From positions 62,001-126,000 of the forward strand of contig NZ_LKET01000068.1 of assembly GCF_001317355.1 (NCBI RefSeq): 64,000 bases of DNA. The letters run 5' to 3'. Under the pieces are notes generated by a model. That model made no database searches. It worked only from the letters and a program-made list of their open reading frames with translations, and had not been told where the DNA came from. The DNA is from Oxobacter pfennigii. GTDB lineage: Bacteria; Bacillota; Clostridia; Clostridiales; Oxobacteraceae. The translations under genes and the position numbers were made by a program. Shown here piece by piece: positions 34,401 to 43,447 of this stretch; within the stretch, counting starts at the first letter, position 1; the number at the start of each line of letters is the position of its first letter.

Positions 34401-35903
34401 TCAGGGTTTTTCAAAATTAAATTCTATTAAAATTTCCTCCTCGCAAATTTCCATTCGCTTAAGTATAAATTCTATAAGCTCTCTGTCAAAGGAATCTAAA
34501 TTTAGCAAAGCTTTAATTTCATTTAATAATTGGATTTTCACTTCCTCGTCATTTTTTTCTGAAATAATTTTTACAATCAGCTGATTTTTTATCTCTTCCA
34601 GCTTAAAAATTATTTTTGAATATTCCCCTGACAGCCGTTCAAATGATCGCCCATCTATTATGCCTTCCAATCTATCCCTGTACATAATATCAATTTTTAT
34701 TCTGTTCTTTTTTAGTTCTTCTTCTATCGCAACTAATTCATCAGACCATCCGGCGTCAATATTCATACCCTTATATATTTCATCTACCAAATCATTTATA
34801 GATATATTTTCATCCATTAATTTTTTAAGCTCTGATGCCAATATGTTTACAAGTTCCTCTTCTGAAACCTGGTGACTGGTGCAATATGACCTGCCGTATT
34901 TAACATACCCACCGCTCCTGTAATAGCCTTTTCCTTTTATATTTTTATAATACATGTGCTTACCGCAATCATGACAAAACAGGTAGGATGAAAATAAGTG
35001 AGGCCCCGCTGCACCGCATCTGTAGTTTCCTTTCGTTTTTCTGCTGCTTAATATATTCTGGCAGGTATTGAAGGTTTCTTCATCAATTATTGCTTCATGG
35101 GTATTCTTTACCACTATCCAATCCTTCTGGGGTACTGAGATTAAGGTTTTGCTTTTGTAGCTTTTCTTTTTGCTTTTATTCTGTATGGAATGACCCAGAT
35201 ATACCCTGTTCTTTATTATCCTTTTAATTGTAGTCCAATCCCAGTTTTTGGACACTTTTGAATATGAATTATAACTTGAGGGGTTTAATACTCCTCTTTC
35301 TTGGAGGATATTTGCAATGCCTAAAAACCCATAGCCTTTAATATATAAGTTGAATATCTCCTTTACAATTAAAGCGGCATATGGGTCTATTTCTAATTTG
35401 TTTTTTTCTGTTTTGGATTTTCTGTATCCATAGGGTGCAAAGGCCGCCAAGTATTCCCCTTTGCTTTTTTTATGCTTGAGAGCAAATTTTATCTTGTGCG
35501 ATAATTCCTTTGAATACCTTTCATTAAACCAGGTCTTTATCCCGATATAATCATCTTCATCCTTAAAGCTGTCATATCCGTCATTTATTGATACAAGCCT
35601 GATTCCATTTTCGGATAAGTACTCTAAGAACAATAAGGTAAGGGGATTGTTTCTCCCTAATCTTGAAAGGTCTTTTACAACAACAACATTTATGCTGCCA
35701 TTTAATATATCTTTTTTAAGCCTAATTATCTGGGGCCGTTCATAGCTTGTTCCGGAATATCCCTCATCAAAATAATATCCGTTGATTTCAAAGCCGTTAT
35801 CCTGGGCATACTTTATAAGCGCCTCACGCTGGACCAGGATAGACTCGTGCTGTTCTTCGTGGTCTGTTGAAATTCTTCCGTAAAGCCCTGCTACCCACTG
35901 CAA
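34401..35903 (-). CDS. Large serine recombinase, copy 2 (zinc-ribbon Cys lost)
   Basis: It is identical to copy 1 except P316H and C330S. The latter replaces a predicted zinc-binding cysteine (YYRSGG instead of YYRCGG), which may weaken DNA binding. The catalytic Ser12 region is intact. Same TTG start and AGGAGG site. Confidence 0.93.
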   Translation of the reverse strand: MQWVAGLYGRISTDHEEQHESILVQREALIKYAQDNGFEINGYYFDEGYSGTSYERPQIIRLKKDILNGSINVVVVKDLSRLGRNNPLTLLFLEYLSENGIRLVSINDGYDSFKDEDDYIGIKTWFNERYSKELSHKIKFALKHKKSKGEYLAAFAPYGYRKSKTEKNKLEIDPYAALIVKEIFNLYIKGYGFLGIANILQERGVLNPSSYNSYSKVSKNWDWTTIKRIIKNRVYLGHSIQNKSKKKSYKSKTLISVPQKDWIVVKNTHEAIIDEETFNTCQNILSSRKTKGNYRCGAAGPHLFSSYLFCHDCGKHMYYKNIKGKGYYRSGGYVKYGRSYCTSHQVSEEELVNILASELKKLMDENISINDLVDEIYKGMNIDAGWSDELVAIEEELKKNRIKIDIMYRDRLEGIIDGRSFERLSGEYSKIIFKLEEIKNQLIVKIISEKNDEEVKIQLLNEIKALLNLDSFDRELIEFILKRMEICEEEILIEFNFEKP

Positions 35904-35920
35904 GTCAATACCTCCTAATG

Positions 35921-36061
35921 TTATGCTTTTTTGAACTTATTTTTTATTGTAGTTGTCAATGCAGATATTTTAATTACTATATATTTTTGTATTAGTTCAT
36001 TTAATTTATCTTTGCCGCTGTAAATAGGTTTAACGAATTTAGGAACCCTGATTGTTTTCAT
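35921..36061 (-). CDS. Small basic 46-residue protein, copy 2
   Basis: This is the same as the frame at 32201-32341, with identical ribosome binding site and spacing to the recombinase. Confidence 0.6.
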   Translation of the reverse strand: MKTIRVPKFVKPIYSGKDKLNELIQKYIVIKISALTTTIKNKFKKA

Positions 36062-36167
36062 TAATATCCCTCCTACAATAAATTAACTATAACGGATCTT
36101 AAATTGTCCTTATTATAATTATTAATCGGACAATTTGTCCTATTACTTGATTTTTTGAATTTATTTA

Positions 36168-36201
36168 TAAAAAAAATACCGGCATCAATTTTGACACCGG
36201 C
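36168..36201 (-). terminator. Terminator after dedA, copy 2
   Basis: It is the same stem-loop and T run as at 32448-32481. Confidence 0.8.
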
Positions 36202-36210
36202 AGACTTAAA

Positions 36211-36765
36211 TTATTTTCTAGCGTATCTTTTAATTATTATGTATATGATGAACACTGCAATCAAGGCTATTGCAACAAAGGTTACGGATTCAAAAGTTTT
36301 TTTAGACATTGCATGGCCAAAGAGCTGTATCAGTATACCTTCTGGCACATATCTTAGCAATCTGCAAAGACAAGTGGCAATCAAATAACGATAAAAGTTC
36401 ATCCTAAAAGCCCCGGCAGACAATGTATATACCTCATAAGGTATAGGTGTAAAGGACGAAGTCATGACTGCAAAAATTCCGTATTTATTATATATTTCCT
36501 CTACCTTATTCAGTGCATCATTTCCAAACATCTTTATAATCAATGGCCTTCCTGCAATTTTGCCCAGATTATACCCGACCATCCCTCCTATAAATGAGAC
36601 ACAAACTGTAACTAAGCTTATTAATATTGCTTTATCCTGGTTGCTAAGCATAACCGGAAGCAAAACTATCTCAACGGGAGGCGGGAAAATTATGGGCTCG
36701 AAGAAAGCGGCTAAAAGCACACCGAATATACCGTATTTTGATAGAAAAGTAATTAAGTTTTCCAT
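36211..36765 (-). CDS. DedA/YqaA-family membrane protein, copy 2
   Basis: The 184-residue sequence is identical to copy 1, including the FPPPVEIVLLP and TPIPYEVYTL segments. Confidence 0.85.
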   Translation of the reverse strand: MENLITFLSKYGIFGVLLAAFFEPIIFPPPVEIVLLPVMLSNQDKAILISLVTVCVSFIGGMVGYNLGKIAGRPLIIKMFGNDALNKVEEIYNKYGIFAVMTSSFTPIPYEVYTLSAGAFRMNFYRYLIATCLCRLLRYVPEGILIQLFGHAMSKKTFESVTFVAIALIAVFIIYIIIKRYARK

Positions 36766-36800
36766 TTATCTTACCTCTTAAATCCAAAAGCTTTTACTAT

Positions 36801-36828
36801 AAAAAAAGCACTAAAAAATTAGTGCTTT
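36801..36828 (-). terminator. Terminator after the M23 gene, copy 2
   Basis: It is the same stem and T run as at 33081-33108. Confidence 0.8.
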
Positions 36829-36860
36829 AATAGATTCCGCAAATTTAAATGCGTCCTATG

Positions 36861-37880
36861 TTACTTCAAATAATTGAGAGGATTTACAGCCGTGCCATTT
36901 TTTCTGATTTCAAAATGGCAATGAGGGCCTGTCGAATCTCCCGTGCTTCCGACTTTAGCTATTATATCTCCTTTGCTGACCTGCTGTCCTACACTAACCA
37001 ACAATTTGGAGTTGTGTCCATAATAGCTTCTAAGTCCGTTGCCGTGATCAATTATAACGAGATAACCGTATCCGCCTTCCCATCCGCTATGTACAACCTT
37101 ACCGTCTAAAAACGCACTTACATTTGTACCAGTGGGCGCTGCTATGTCTATTCCTTTGTGAGTTGTACCCCATCTTGGGCCAAACAAGGATGTCAGCGTG
37201 CCTCTTACAGGCCACATGCTTATTGAAGCAACTGCGCTGGCTGCAGCGGAGACTGATGAACCTCTTGATGCAACGGCAGCGGTTTTTGATGCGACAACTA
37301 CGGTTTTTACCTGATCTACGCCCGGCAATATTATCTCCTGACCGATATTCAATTTATTAGCAGATTCCATACCATTGGTTTTTACTATATCGTCAAATTT
37401 TATGTCATATAACTTAGAAATACTTGAAAGGGTATCACCGCTTTTGATCTTATAAAGTATTCCCTTTATTGACGGGAACCTTAATTGCTGACCGATTTTC
37501 AAAGTTGAGTTGACAGAAATGTTACTGGAACTTGCTATTGAATTTGCAGTCACGCCATATTCATTTGATATGGCACCCAGTGTATCACCTGATTTTACAG
37601 TGTAGGTTAAAATCTCAGGCTTCTTTGGCTCTTCGCTGTTCTCTGCAGCTTCATCTGTTTCTTCGGTACTCTCCAGTGCAGTCTCATTAGTTTGTTCCTC
37701 ATTGACCTGTGAAGAATCAGCGGCAGCTAAAACCTGTGTATCGTCAACGGTCTGAGTTACTTCCATCTTTTGTTGTGATGTAACATCCTGTGTATTCTGA
37801 GATAACAGTATCACAACAACGGAAATAATCGTTACCGCCAAGCATGCTATCAATATAGCATACTTTTTTCTTTTGTCCAT
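36861..37880 (-). CDS. LysM-LysM-M23 cell-wall endopeptidase, copy 2
   Basis: The domain layout matches copy 1 and the metal ligands are intact. E79A lies in the acidic linker and V162F in the second LysM module, so peptidoglycan binding might be slightly changed. Confidence 0.92.
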   Translation of the reverse strand: MDKRKKYAILIACLAVTIISVVVILLSQNTQDVTSQQKMEVTQTVDDTQVLAAADSSQVNEEQTNETALESTEETDEAAENSEEPKKPEILTYTVKSGDTLGAISNEYGVTANSIASSSNISVNSTLKIGQQLRFPSIKGILYKIKSGDTLSSISKLYDIKFDDIVKTNGMESANKLNIGQEIILPGVDQVKTVVVASKTAAVASRGSSVSAAASAVASISMWPVRGTLTSLFGPRWGTTHKGIDIAAPTGTNVSAFLDGKVVHSGWEGGYGYLVIIDHGNGLRSYYGHNSKLLVSVGQQVSKGDIIAKVGSTGDSTGPHCHFEIRKNGTAVNPLNYLK

Positions 37881-37894
37881 ATGTAACCTCCTCT

Positions 37895-38010
37895 ATCCCG
37901 CTTACGAGGTTAGTTGTCGGGTTAGGCCATAGAGTAGCCCTCTTTAATAAGATACACCCCAATTAAGTTTCTCCCCCGCTCCGGTACCACCGGACTCAGC
38001 TGAACATATA
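37895..38010 (-). promoter_or_regulatory. c-di-AMP riboswitch, copy 2
   Basis: It is identical to the motif at 34175-34290, before the second M23 gene. Confidence 0.85.
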
Positions 38011-38088
38011 ATTTATTATATAAAACTTATTCTGATATTCCAATGGTAATTATTAACATTATGCCTCATTTTTTGGTTCTATAAACAG

Positions 38089-38108
38089 GATTTATCAGAA
38101 GCGATATC
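38089..38108 (+). other. attR: right junction of the element
   Basis: The element right end GGATTTA and the core TCAGA (38095-38099) meet host sequence AGCGATATC. The reconstructed attB is GATATCTCAGAAGCGATATC, a near-palindrome with GATATC on both sides of an 8-bp centre. Confidence 0.85.
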
Positions 38109-38277
38109 CATGGCAGACCGAGTTGTGGTATTATCCATGCGTCCTGCAAGTATAAAAAATATATACGACATAAACCTTACATGTGAAGTAAGAACTCCTA
38201 TAAAATGCCGTGAAGCTCCTGAATTCAGGCACTATTTCAACGACATATGGAAGGAGCTTGATGTCCATGTTAAATAA
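38100..38277 (+). pseudogene. ABC transporter ATPase, displaced 3' part
   Basis: From the attR core the frame reads AISMADRVVVLSMRPASIKN and runs 58 codons to a stop at 38277. This is the normal C-terminus of a NitT/TauT-type ATPase. It has no start of its own. It carries the AAGGAG ribosome binding site of the permease, which overlaps its last 17 bases. Confidence 0.9.
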
Positions 38278-39097
38278 ATACTCAGGTTTAACTTCTAAAG
38301 ATAATATATCAACAGAACACAGGAATTACTTGAAGAAAATCCATAACAGAAATACTCTGATTACAGTTACAAGAGTGCTGCTCCTCATATTTTTCTTAGT
38401 ACTATGGGAAATTGCAGGTCTTATGAAATGGATTGACCCATTTTTAATAAGCCAGCCTACGCGTATGGTGAAAGTCCTTTTTAAGCTTTATAATGAAGGG
38501 ACCCTTTTTCACCATATCTGGGTGACTTGTATGGAAACTGTCGTTGGCTTTGTGGCGGGAACCCTGCTTGGAACCGCAATCGCCATAATATTATGGTGGT
38601 CAGAATTCATTTGCAAGGTATTGGACCCCTATTTAGTTGTCTTAAACAGCTTACCTAAAACAGCTTTAATACCCGTATTGATTTTCTGGATTGGCAATGG
38701 TCAGCCTGCCATTATAACTACTGCCATTTTTGTCTCGGTAGTTGTTACAATAATGAGCGTACTCATTGGCTTTCAGGAAGTCGACGAAGATAAAAAAAAG
38801 CTTTTGTATGTTTTTGGTGCCACAAAACTTCAGATACTCCATAAAGTTATTTTGCCCTCTAGTGTTCCGAATATAATCTCCACGCTAAAGATTAATGTAG
38901 GATTATCCTGGGTAGGCGTTATAGTAGGAGAATTTCTGGTAGCAAGGGAAGGGCTCGGATTTTTAATAGTATACGGCGGCCAGGTAGCACAATTGGATAT
39001 GGTCATGATGAGTATTATTATCCTGTCTATAGCCGCTTATATGATGTATATAATCGTATCCTACATTGAAAAATACTATATGAAATGGAAGCAATAA
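38261..39097 (+). CDS. ABC transporter permease (NitT/TauT type)
   Basis: The 278-residue permease has about six membrane segments and the cytoplasmic EAA-type loop (KKLLYVFGATKLQILHKVILP) that contacts the ATPase. It belongs to the SsuC/TauC/NrtB group. The ATG at 38261 follows AAGGAG, and the gene overlaps the ATPase end by 17 bp, so translation was coupled to the ATPase. With the element in place its transcription must start inside the element or come through 7.4 kb of antisense genes. Confidence 0.9.
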   Translation: MSMLNKYSGLTSKDNISTEHRNYLKKIHNRNTLITVTRVLLLIFFLVLWEIAGLMKWIDPFLISQPTRMVKVLFKLYNEGTLFHHIWVTCMETVVGFVAGTLLGTAIAIILWWSEFICKVLDPYLVVLNSLPKTALIPVLIFWIGNGQPAIITTAIFVSVVVTIMSVLIGFQEVDEDKKKLLYVFGATKLQILHKVILPSSVPNIISTLKINVGLSWVGVIVGEFLVAREGLGFLIVYGGQVAQLDMVMMSIIILSIAAYMMYIIVSYIEKYYMKWKQ

Positions 39098-39122
39098 GGC
39101 TAATTTGGGCCTTATTGCTTTA
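39091..39122 (+). terminator. Terminator after the ABC permease
   Basis: GCAATAAGGC/GCCTTATTGC makes a 10-bp stem around a TAATTTGG loop, followed by TTTATTTATC. Confidence 0.75.
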
Positions 39123-39209
39123 TTTATCTTTATATAAATTATACAAATTTTCATTTTTAAACTATAATGATATTAATTTAGATATGCTGCCGATTATTTG
39201 GAGGTTATT

Positions 39210-40175
39210 ATGCTTTATCCACTTAAATTCAAACCGGTTTATAAGAACATACTATGGGGCGGAAGAAACATAGAAAAGCATTATAAGCGCTGCCTGCCTG
39301 AGGGCAGTATAGGCGAGAGCTGGGAAGTATGCTGCCATGATGAGGGTATGAGCATTATAGAAAACGGAAAGCATCAAAACCAAGGCCTTGACTTTTTAAT
39401 AAACCAATACGAAGACAAGCTTTTAGGTACAGACATATTTGAAAATCATAAAAATACCTTTCCCCTTCTTATCAAACTTATTGATGCCAATGACAAATTA
39501 TCCGTTCAGGTTCATCCCGATGATAAATATGCCAGGATGAATAATGAAGGCAGCGGTAAGACGGAGATGTGGTACGTCATCGATGCCAAACCTGGTGCCA
39601 GGCTTATTTACGGGCTTAAAAAAAATGTCAAAAAAGAAGATTTAAAAAATGCTCTGGAAAAAAGAAATGTTGAGCCTATATTAAATGAAGTGGCTGTAAA
39701 ACCCGGGGATATATTTTATATACCGGCAGGTATGGTTCATGCCATACTGGAAGGTATACTCATTGCTGAAATCCAGCAAAACAGCAATACGACATACAGG
39801 CTGTATGACTGGAACAGGGTGGATAAAAACGGACAATTAAGAGAGCTTCATATAGAAAGAGCCTTAGATGTCATATGTTTTTCTGAAAATGAAGATTTAA
39901 ATGTTCTATCTTCTTATGAATGCAGTTCCTATTGCATGAAAACCCTGGTTAACAGCCCCTACTTTTCCGTTGAAGAGATGGATATAAAGAAAAGCTATTC
40001 TAATACGACCGACGGTTCCAAATTTTATATATACATGTCCTTAAGTGGCAGGGGAATTATCAATTACTTTGATGGTTATATAGAAATAAATGCCGGTGAT
40101 ACAGTACTTATCCCGGCAAGTTTGGGTTTTTATGAAATAAAGGGCAATTTAAAGGCCTTGAAAATATATATATGA
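39210..40175 (+). CDS. manA: Mannose-6-phosphate isomerase, class I
   Basis: The 321-residue cupin enzyme interconverts mannose-6-phosphate and fructose-6-phosphate. Zinc and substrate motifs are visible: LSVQVHPDD, KTEMWYVIDA, and FYIPAGMVHAI, then the IAEIQQNSNTTYRLYDWNR box of type I PMIs. GGAGG precedes the ATG at 39210. It is a single gene. Confidence 0.94.
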   Translation: MLYPLKFKPVYKNILWGGRNIEKHYKRCLPEGSIGESWEVCCHDEGMSIIENGKHQNQGLDFLINQYEDKLLGTDIFENHKNTFPLLIKLIDANDKLSVQVHPDDKYARMNNEGSGKTEMWYVIDAKPGARLIYGLKKNVKKEDLKNALEKRNVEPILNEVAVKPGDIFYIPAGMVHAILEGILIAEIQQNSNTTYRLYDWNRVDKNGQLRELHIERALDVICFSENEDLNVLSSYECSSYCMKTLVNSPYFSVEEMDIKKSYSNTTDGSKFYIYMSLSGRGIINYFDGYIEINAGDTVLIPASLGFYEIKGNLKALKIYI

Positions 40176-40203
40176 TATAATAATTTCGAAGTAATTTTTA
40201 TGC

Positions 40204-41253
40204 TTAATGCACATGTGCATGGTGTGTATCCGGAGTATGGGAGTGGGCATGAGTGAAAGCTTCATGCCTGTGAGCATGGCTGTGCTCTTTTACAGAAAAA
40301 TCATGCGTGTGATTATGATGGCCGTCCGTGTGGCTGTGCCTGTGTTCATGTTCTGCAACTTCATGAGTATGCTGGTGAACATGGTGTTCCACTGCGGCAA
40401 AATATGAACCTAAAATCATGATGGCAAAAGCCGCAGCAAAGGAGATAGTTATTGGCTGGTTATATACAACCAAGGACAGACCTACTCCGATAAACGGGGC
40501 AATTGCATAATATGCGCTGGTACGTGCCGCGCCAAGCTCCCTTTGTGCAAGGATATAAAAATAAATACTTAAGCCATATGCAAAAAATCCAAGGGCAAGG
40601 GCTAAAACAATATAAAAAATATTTAGGGATAACTCCCTTGTAATTAAAGCGATAATAAGGGCTCCCGAGCCGGAACCTAAGCCTTTTACCATAACAATTT
40701 GAAGCGGGTCCTTTAAAGAAAGCGTCCTCGTGCAGTTGTTTTCAAGACCCCAGCACAGGCAGGCAGCAACCACAAAAATAGACCCCAATGAAAAAGAGAA
40801 GCTGCTGATATCCTCAAAAGAAAGAATAATGCTGGATATGGTAATCAGCGAAATTGCAATCCACATTCGCTTGCCTATGGCTTCTTTAAACACGAGCAAG
40901 GCAATCAGGGACGTTGATACAATTTCAAAATTATTTAAAAGGGATGCGTTTGCAGGGGTTGTCATGGTAAGCCCTAACATAAGCAAAATCGGAGCTGCAA
41001 TATCCAATGTAATCATCCCAAGGATATAGGGCAGTTCCTTTTTGGTCATCTTGGCCTCATTTTGCTCTTTGTGCTTTATACTTCTCGAAACAATAATAAC
41101 AGATATACCAAAACCTGCGCCTAAATATAGTAAAGATGCCATAAATGCAGGCGGAATTTCAGCCAACAATATCTTTGATATAGGAGAACTCACCCCATAG
41201 CATACAGCCGCCAAGACAGCATACAGTATGGCAGATTTTATTCTTGAATTCAT
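40204..41253 (-). CDS. EamA/DMT-type permease with histidine-rich tail
   Basis: The 349-residue protein has ten hydrophobic segments forming two EamA repeats, then an unusual cytoplasmic tail of about 55 residues packed with His (for example HVHQHTHEVAEHEHRHSHTD and HAHSHTPDTHHAHVH). Such tails are common in zinc/nickel/cobalt transporters and chaperones, so a metal-related function is possible. DMT permeases otherwise export amino acids or metabolites. The ATG at 41253 follows AGGAGGTG. Confidence 0.85.
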   Translation of the reverse strand: MNSRIKSAILYAVLAAVCYGVSSPISKILLAEIPPAFMASLLYLGAGFGISVIIVSRSIKHKEQNEAKMTKKELPYILGMITLDIAAPILLMLGLTMTTPANASLLNNFEIVSTSLIALLVFKEAIGKRMWIAISLITISSIILSFEDISSFSFSLGSIFVVAACLCWGLENNCTRTLSLKDPLQIVMVKGLGSGSGALIIALITRELSLNIFYIVLALALGFFAYGLSIYFYILAQRELGAARTSAYYAIAPFIGVGLSLVVYNQPITISFAAAFAIMILGSYFAAVEHHVHQHTHEVAEHEHRHSHTDGHHNHTHDFSVKEHSHAHRHEAFTHAHSHTPDTHHAHVH

Positions 41254-41265
41254 AATTAACACCTC

Positions 41266-42099
41266 CTAAAGCAATTTTATACCAAATACCAATGTGTCTC
41301 CGATGACCTCTGTGCCCTCCTCGTTCCACTCACCTATTGCAAGTGTGACTATATATGCATGATCACTTTGTGCTTTTGATAATATGTATGCTTGAGGAGC
41401 CAGTCCTGAAGTAACTGGAAAGTCGATGCTTTCGAGTGTTTCGGCATCGTATAGGCGATAACTTCCGAATTGCTCGCGGCCGTCTGTAAAGACCCTGAAA
41501 GGTATGAACTGGGTACCCGTATCAATTCCAAGATAATAAATTGTATCCTTGATATCCGAAAGCGAAACATCCAGTGGGCTTTGGTATACAATCACAGGTA
41601 CCTGTTTATTGCCTGAAACTGCTATTATTCCATCATAATTGACTGATAAATTTCCAACTGCAATATTGCGGGTATACACCCCATATATACTTTCAACTTT
41701 TTCCTTATCTCCCTTATATTTATATATTCCGATATAAGGTTCTTCAATGAGGTAATCATTCCACTCATTATACAGGCACAAGGTTCTTGACGTTCCCTTT
41801 AAGTTAAACCTTATAATAAGATAATCATTTACCGTTGGATAATCATTAACAGAATACCTCATTGTCTTTTTTGCACCTGAGAATGCAGCTAAAACAGTTT
41901 CAATATCCTCTTTATCTGTTATAACAGTTCCCCCGATGGTTTCACCATCATTAAACTGCTCCAGCTTCATAGAAATAACATCTGATGAATCAGGCAGTTC
42001 CAGTTTTTTCATTAGTACTGTCATAAAAAATACGGCTATGACGACAAAGACTATAACGACTGTTGTAAGAATCCATAATGAAGGCTTTTTGAGATTCAT
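41266..42099 (-). CDS. Membrane-anchored DUF5301-like protein
   Basis: The 277-residue protein has one N-terminal membrane segment (residues 9-30). An extracytoplasmic domain follows with the pattern SVNDYPTVNDYLIIRFNLKG seen in DUF5301-type proteins, plus a second beta-rich part (about 150-277). The function is unknown. It ends 12 bp before the DMT permease start, so the two are likely cotranscribed. Confidence 0.65.
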   Translation of the reverse strand: MNLKKPSLWILTTVVIVFVVIAVFFMTVLMKKLELPDSSDVISMKLEQFNDGETIGGTVITDKEDIETVLAAFSGAKKTMRYSVNDYPTVNDYLIIRFNLKGTSRTLCLYNEWNDYLIEEPYIGIYKYKGDKEKVESIYGVYTRNIAVGNLSVNYDGIIAVSGNKQVPVIVYQSPLDVSLSDIKDTIYYLGIDTGTQFIPFRVFTDGREQFGSYRLYDAETLESIDFPVTSGLAPQAYILSKAQSDHAYIVTLAIGEWNEEGTEVIGDTLVFGIKLL

Positions 42100-42128
42100 A
42101 ATTTTAGCCTCCTATACCCATGGTATTT

Positions 42129-43244
42129 CTAAAAGTTAATTTTATGCCTTCGCATACCTATATTTAAAATAAGCCCTATTGAAATCATACTGGTCCACAT
42201 GGAGCTTCCGCCATAGCTCACAAAGGGTAAAGTTATACCTGTTATGGGCATAAGCCCTATGGTCATACCGACGTTTTGAAACATCTGGAACAAAAACATA
42301 GAAGATATGCCTACGGCAATCATCTGGGCGAATTTATCCTTGGCAATTTTAGCTTTGCTGAAGCAGGTGAATATAAGATAAGCATATAATGCCACTAAGA
42401 TTAAGGCCCCAATGAATCCGAATTCTTCACCTAATACTGAGAAAATAAAGTCTGTATGGGATTCGGGTAAAAAACCTCCCTCGTTTTGTATTCCATTTCC
42501 AAAGCCCATGCCGAATAACTGCCCTGAGCCTATGGCTATTTTTGACTGTACTATTTGATATCCCGAGCCTAACTGGTCGTTTTCGGGATTTAAAAACACT
42601 AAAAGCCTGTCCTTCTGATAAGGCTTTAGAATAGGCACAGGAGAAAACCAAACGGCTAGAACGGATACTGCCGCCGCACACAGCCCTGTAAAAAATATCT
42701 TCAAATTCAGCCCTGCCATGAAAAGCATGCCTATTACTATAAAAACCAGAACCATAGCAGTACCCAAATCCGGCTGAAGCATAATAAGCCCCAGGGGGAG
42801 CGCTGCGTACAAAAACAGCTTAAACAGGTTTCCGGGGTTGTTTATTCCATCTTCGAATTCTTCAATTTTTTTTGCCAGCATAATAATCATGGAAATTTTC
42901 ATAAATTCCGAAGGCTGTATACCAAAGGATCCTATGCCAAACCAGCTGGTGGCACCGTTGGTGACCTTGCCGACTAATACAACTAATAAAAGCATAATAA
43001 CATTACCGAAGTATATTACTTTATGATACATCCTATAGGTATTGTAATCTATTGCAGTTGTTACAACCAGCAAACAAAGTCCAAACAATACCCATACAAT
43101 CTGCTGTATGAAATACCTGTTGGTGCCTCCACTGAAGGCCTGAGTGGCAGAAGCAATTGTAACAATTCCTATTATACATATTAGTAATATATTTATAACC
43201 AATCCGAAATCAAAATTCCTCAATATTTTCTTATTGATAAGCAC
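42129..43244 (-). CDS. rodA: SEDS-family peptidoglycan glycosyltransferase RodA
   Basis: The 371-residue membrane protein has about ten transmembrane segments and SEDS motifs: GIQPSEFMKI, QPDLGTA, PESHTDFIFSVLGEEFG and GMTIGLMPITGITLPFVSYGGSS. It polymerises lipid II for cell elongation with the class B PBP encoded at 45371. It follows minE, as in other Firmicutes. The GTG at 43244 is preferred (AGAGGTG 6 bp upstream). Confidence 0.94.
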   Translation of the reverse strand: MLINKKILRNFDFGLVINILLICIIGIVTIASATQAFSGGTNRYFIQQIVWVLFGLCLLVVTTAIDYNTYRMYHKVIYFGNVIMLLLVVLVGKVTNGATSWFGIGSFGIQPSEFMKISMIIMLAKKIEEFEDGINNPGNLFKLFLYAALPLGLIMLQPDLGTAMVLVFIVIGMLFMAGLNLKIFFTGLCAAAVSVLAVWFSPVPILKPYQKDRLLVFLNPENDQLGSGYQIVQSKIAIGSGQLFGMGFGNGIQNEGGFLPESHTDFIFSVLGEEFGFIGALILVALYAYLIFTCFSKAKIAKDKFAQMIAVGISSMFLFQMFQNVGMTIGLMPITGITLPFVSYGGSSMWTSMISIGLILNIGMRRHKINF

Positions 43245-43285
43245 AGAAAACACCTCTTTTAACAATTCATATGAATTATAGCATA
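43245..43285 (-). promoter_or_regulatory. TGCTATAAT box with palindrome before rodA
   Basis: On the minus strand TGCTATAATTCATATGAATTG pairs an extended -10 box (about 43276-43268) with the palindrome ATTCATATGAAT, about 24 bp before the rodA start. It belongs to the TATAAT-palindrome family seen at 5, 20 and 20.6 kb. The rest of 43286-43447 has no recognisable feature. Confidence 0.45.
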
Positions 43286-43447
43286 TAATAGTGTTCCCTT
43301 CTATAACTTAAGAAGTGGAAAATTAAGTATTGAAGCCTTGAACTGCAGAATAAAAGGCATTTTCTTATATAAAACGCAAATTTTCATAAGTCATGATTAA
43401 ACTGTCTAATGCGTCCTATATAATAGAATGCCTTATAAATTCAGAAG

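Larger units (their letters stand above)
34375..38094 (-). mobile_element. Serine-recombinase element, unit 2 (3,720 bp)
   Basis: This is the second tandem unit with the same gene order. The four differences from unit 1 all change amino acids: P316H and C330S in the recombinase, E79A and V162F in the M23 protein. Together with unit 1 it makes a 7,440-bp insertion. Confidence 0.92.

Noticed and set aside
30655-38094. Treating the tandem repeat purely as an assembly duplication
   Set aside because: The middle junction is a meaningful attP sequence and there are four fixed differences. An assembly error is not excluded and is named as a test, but it is not the preferred reading.
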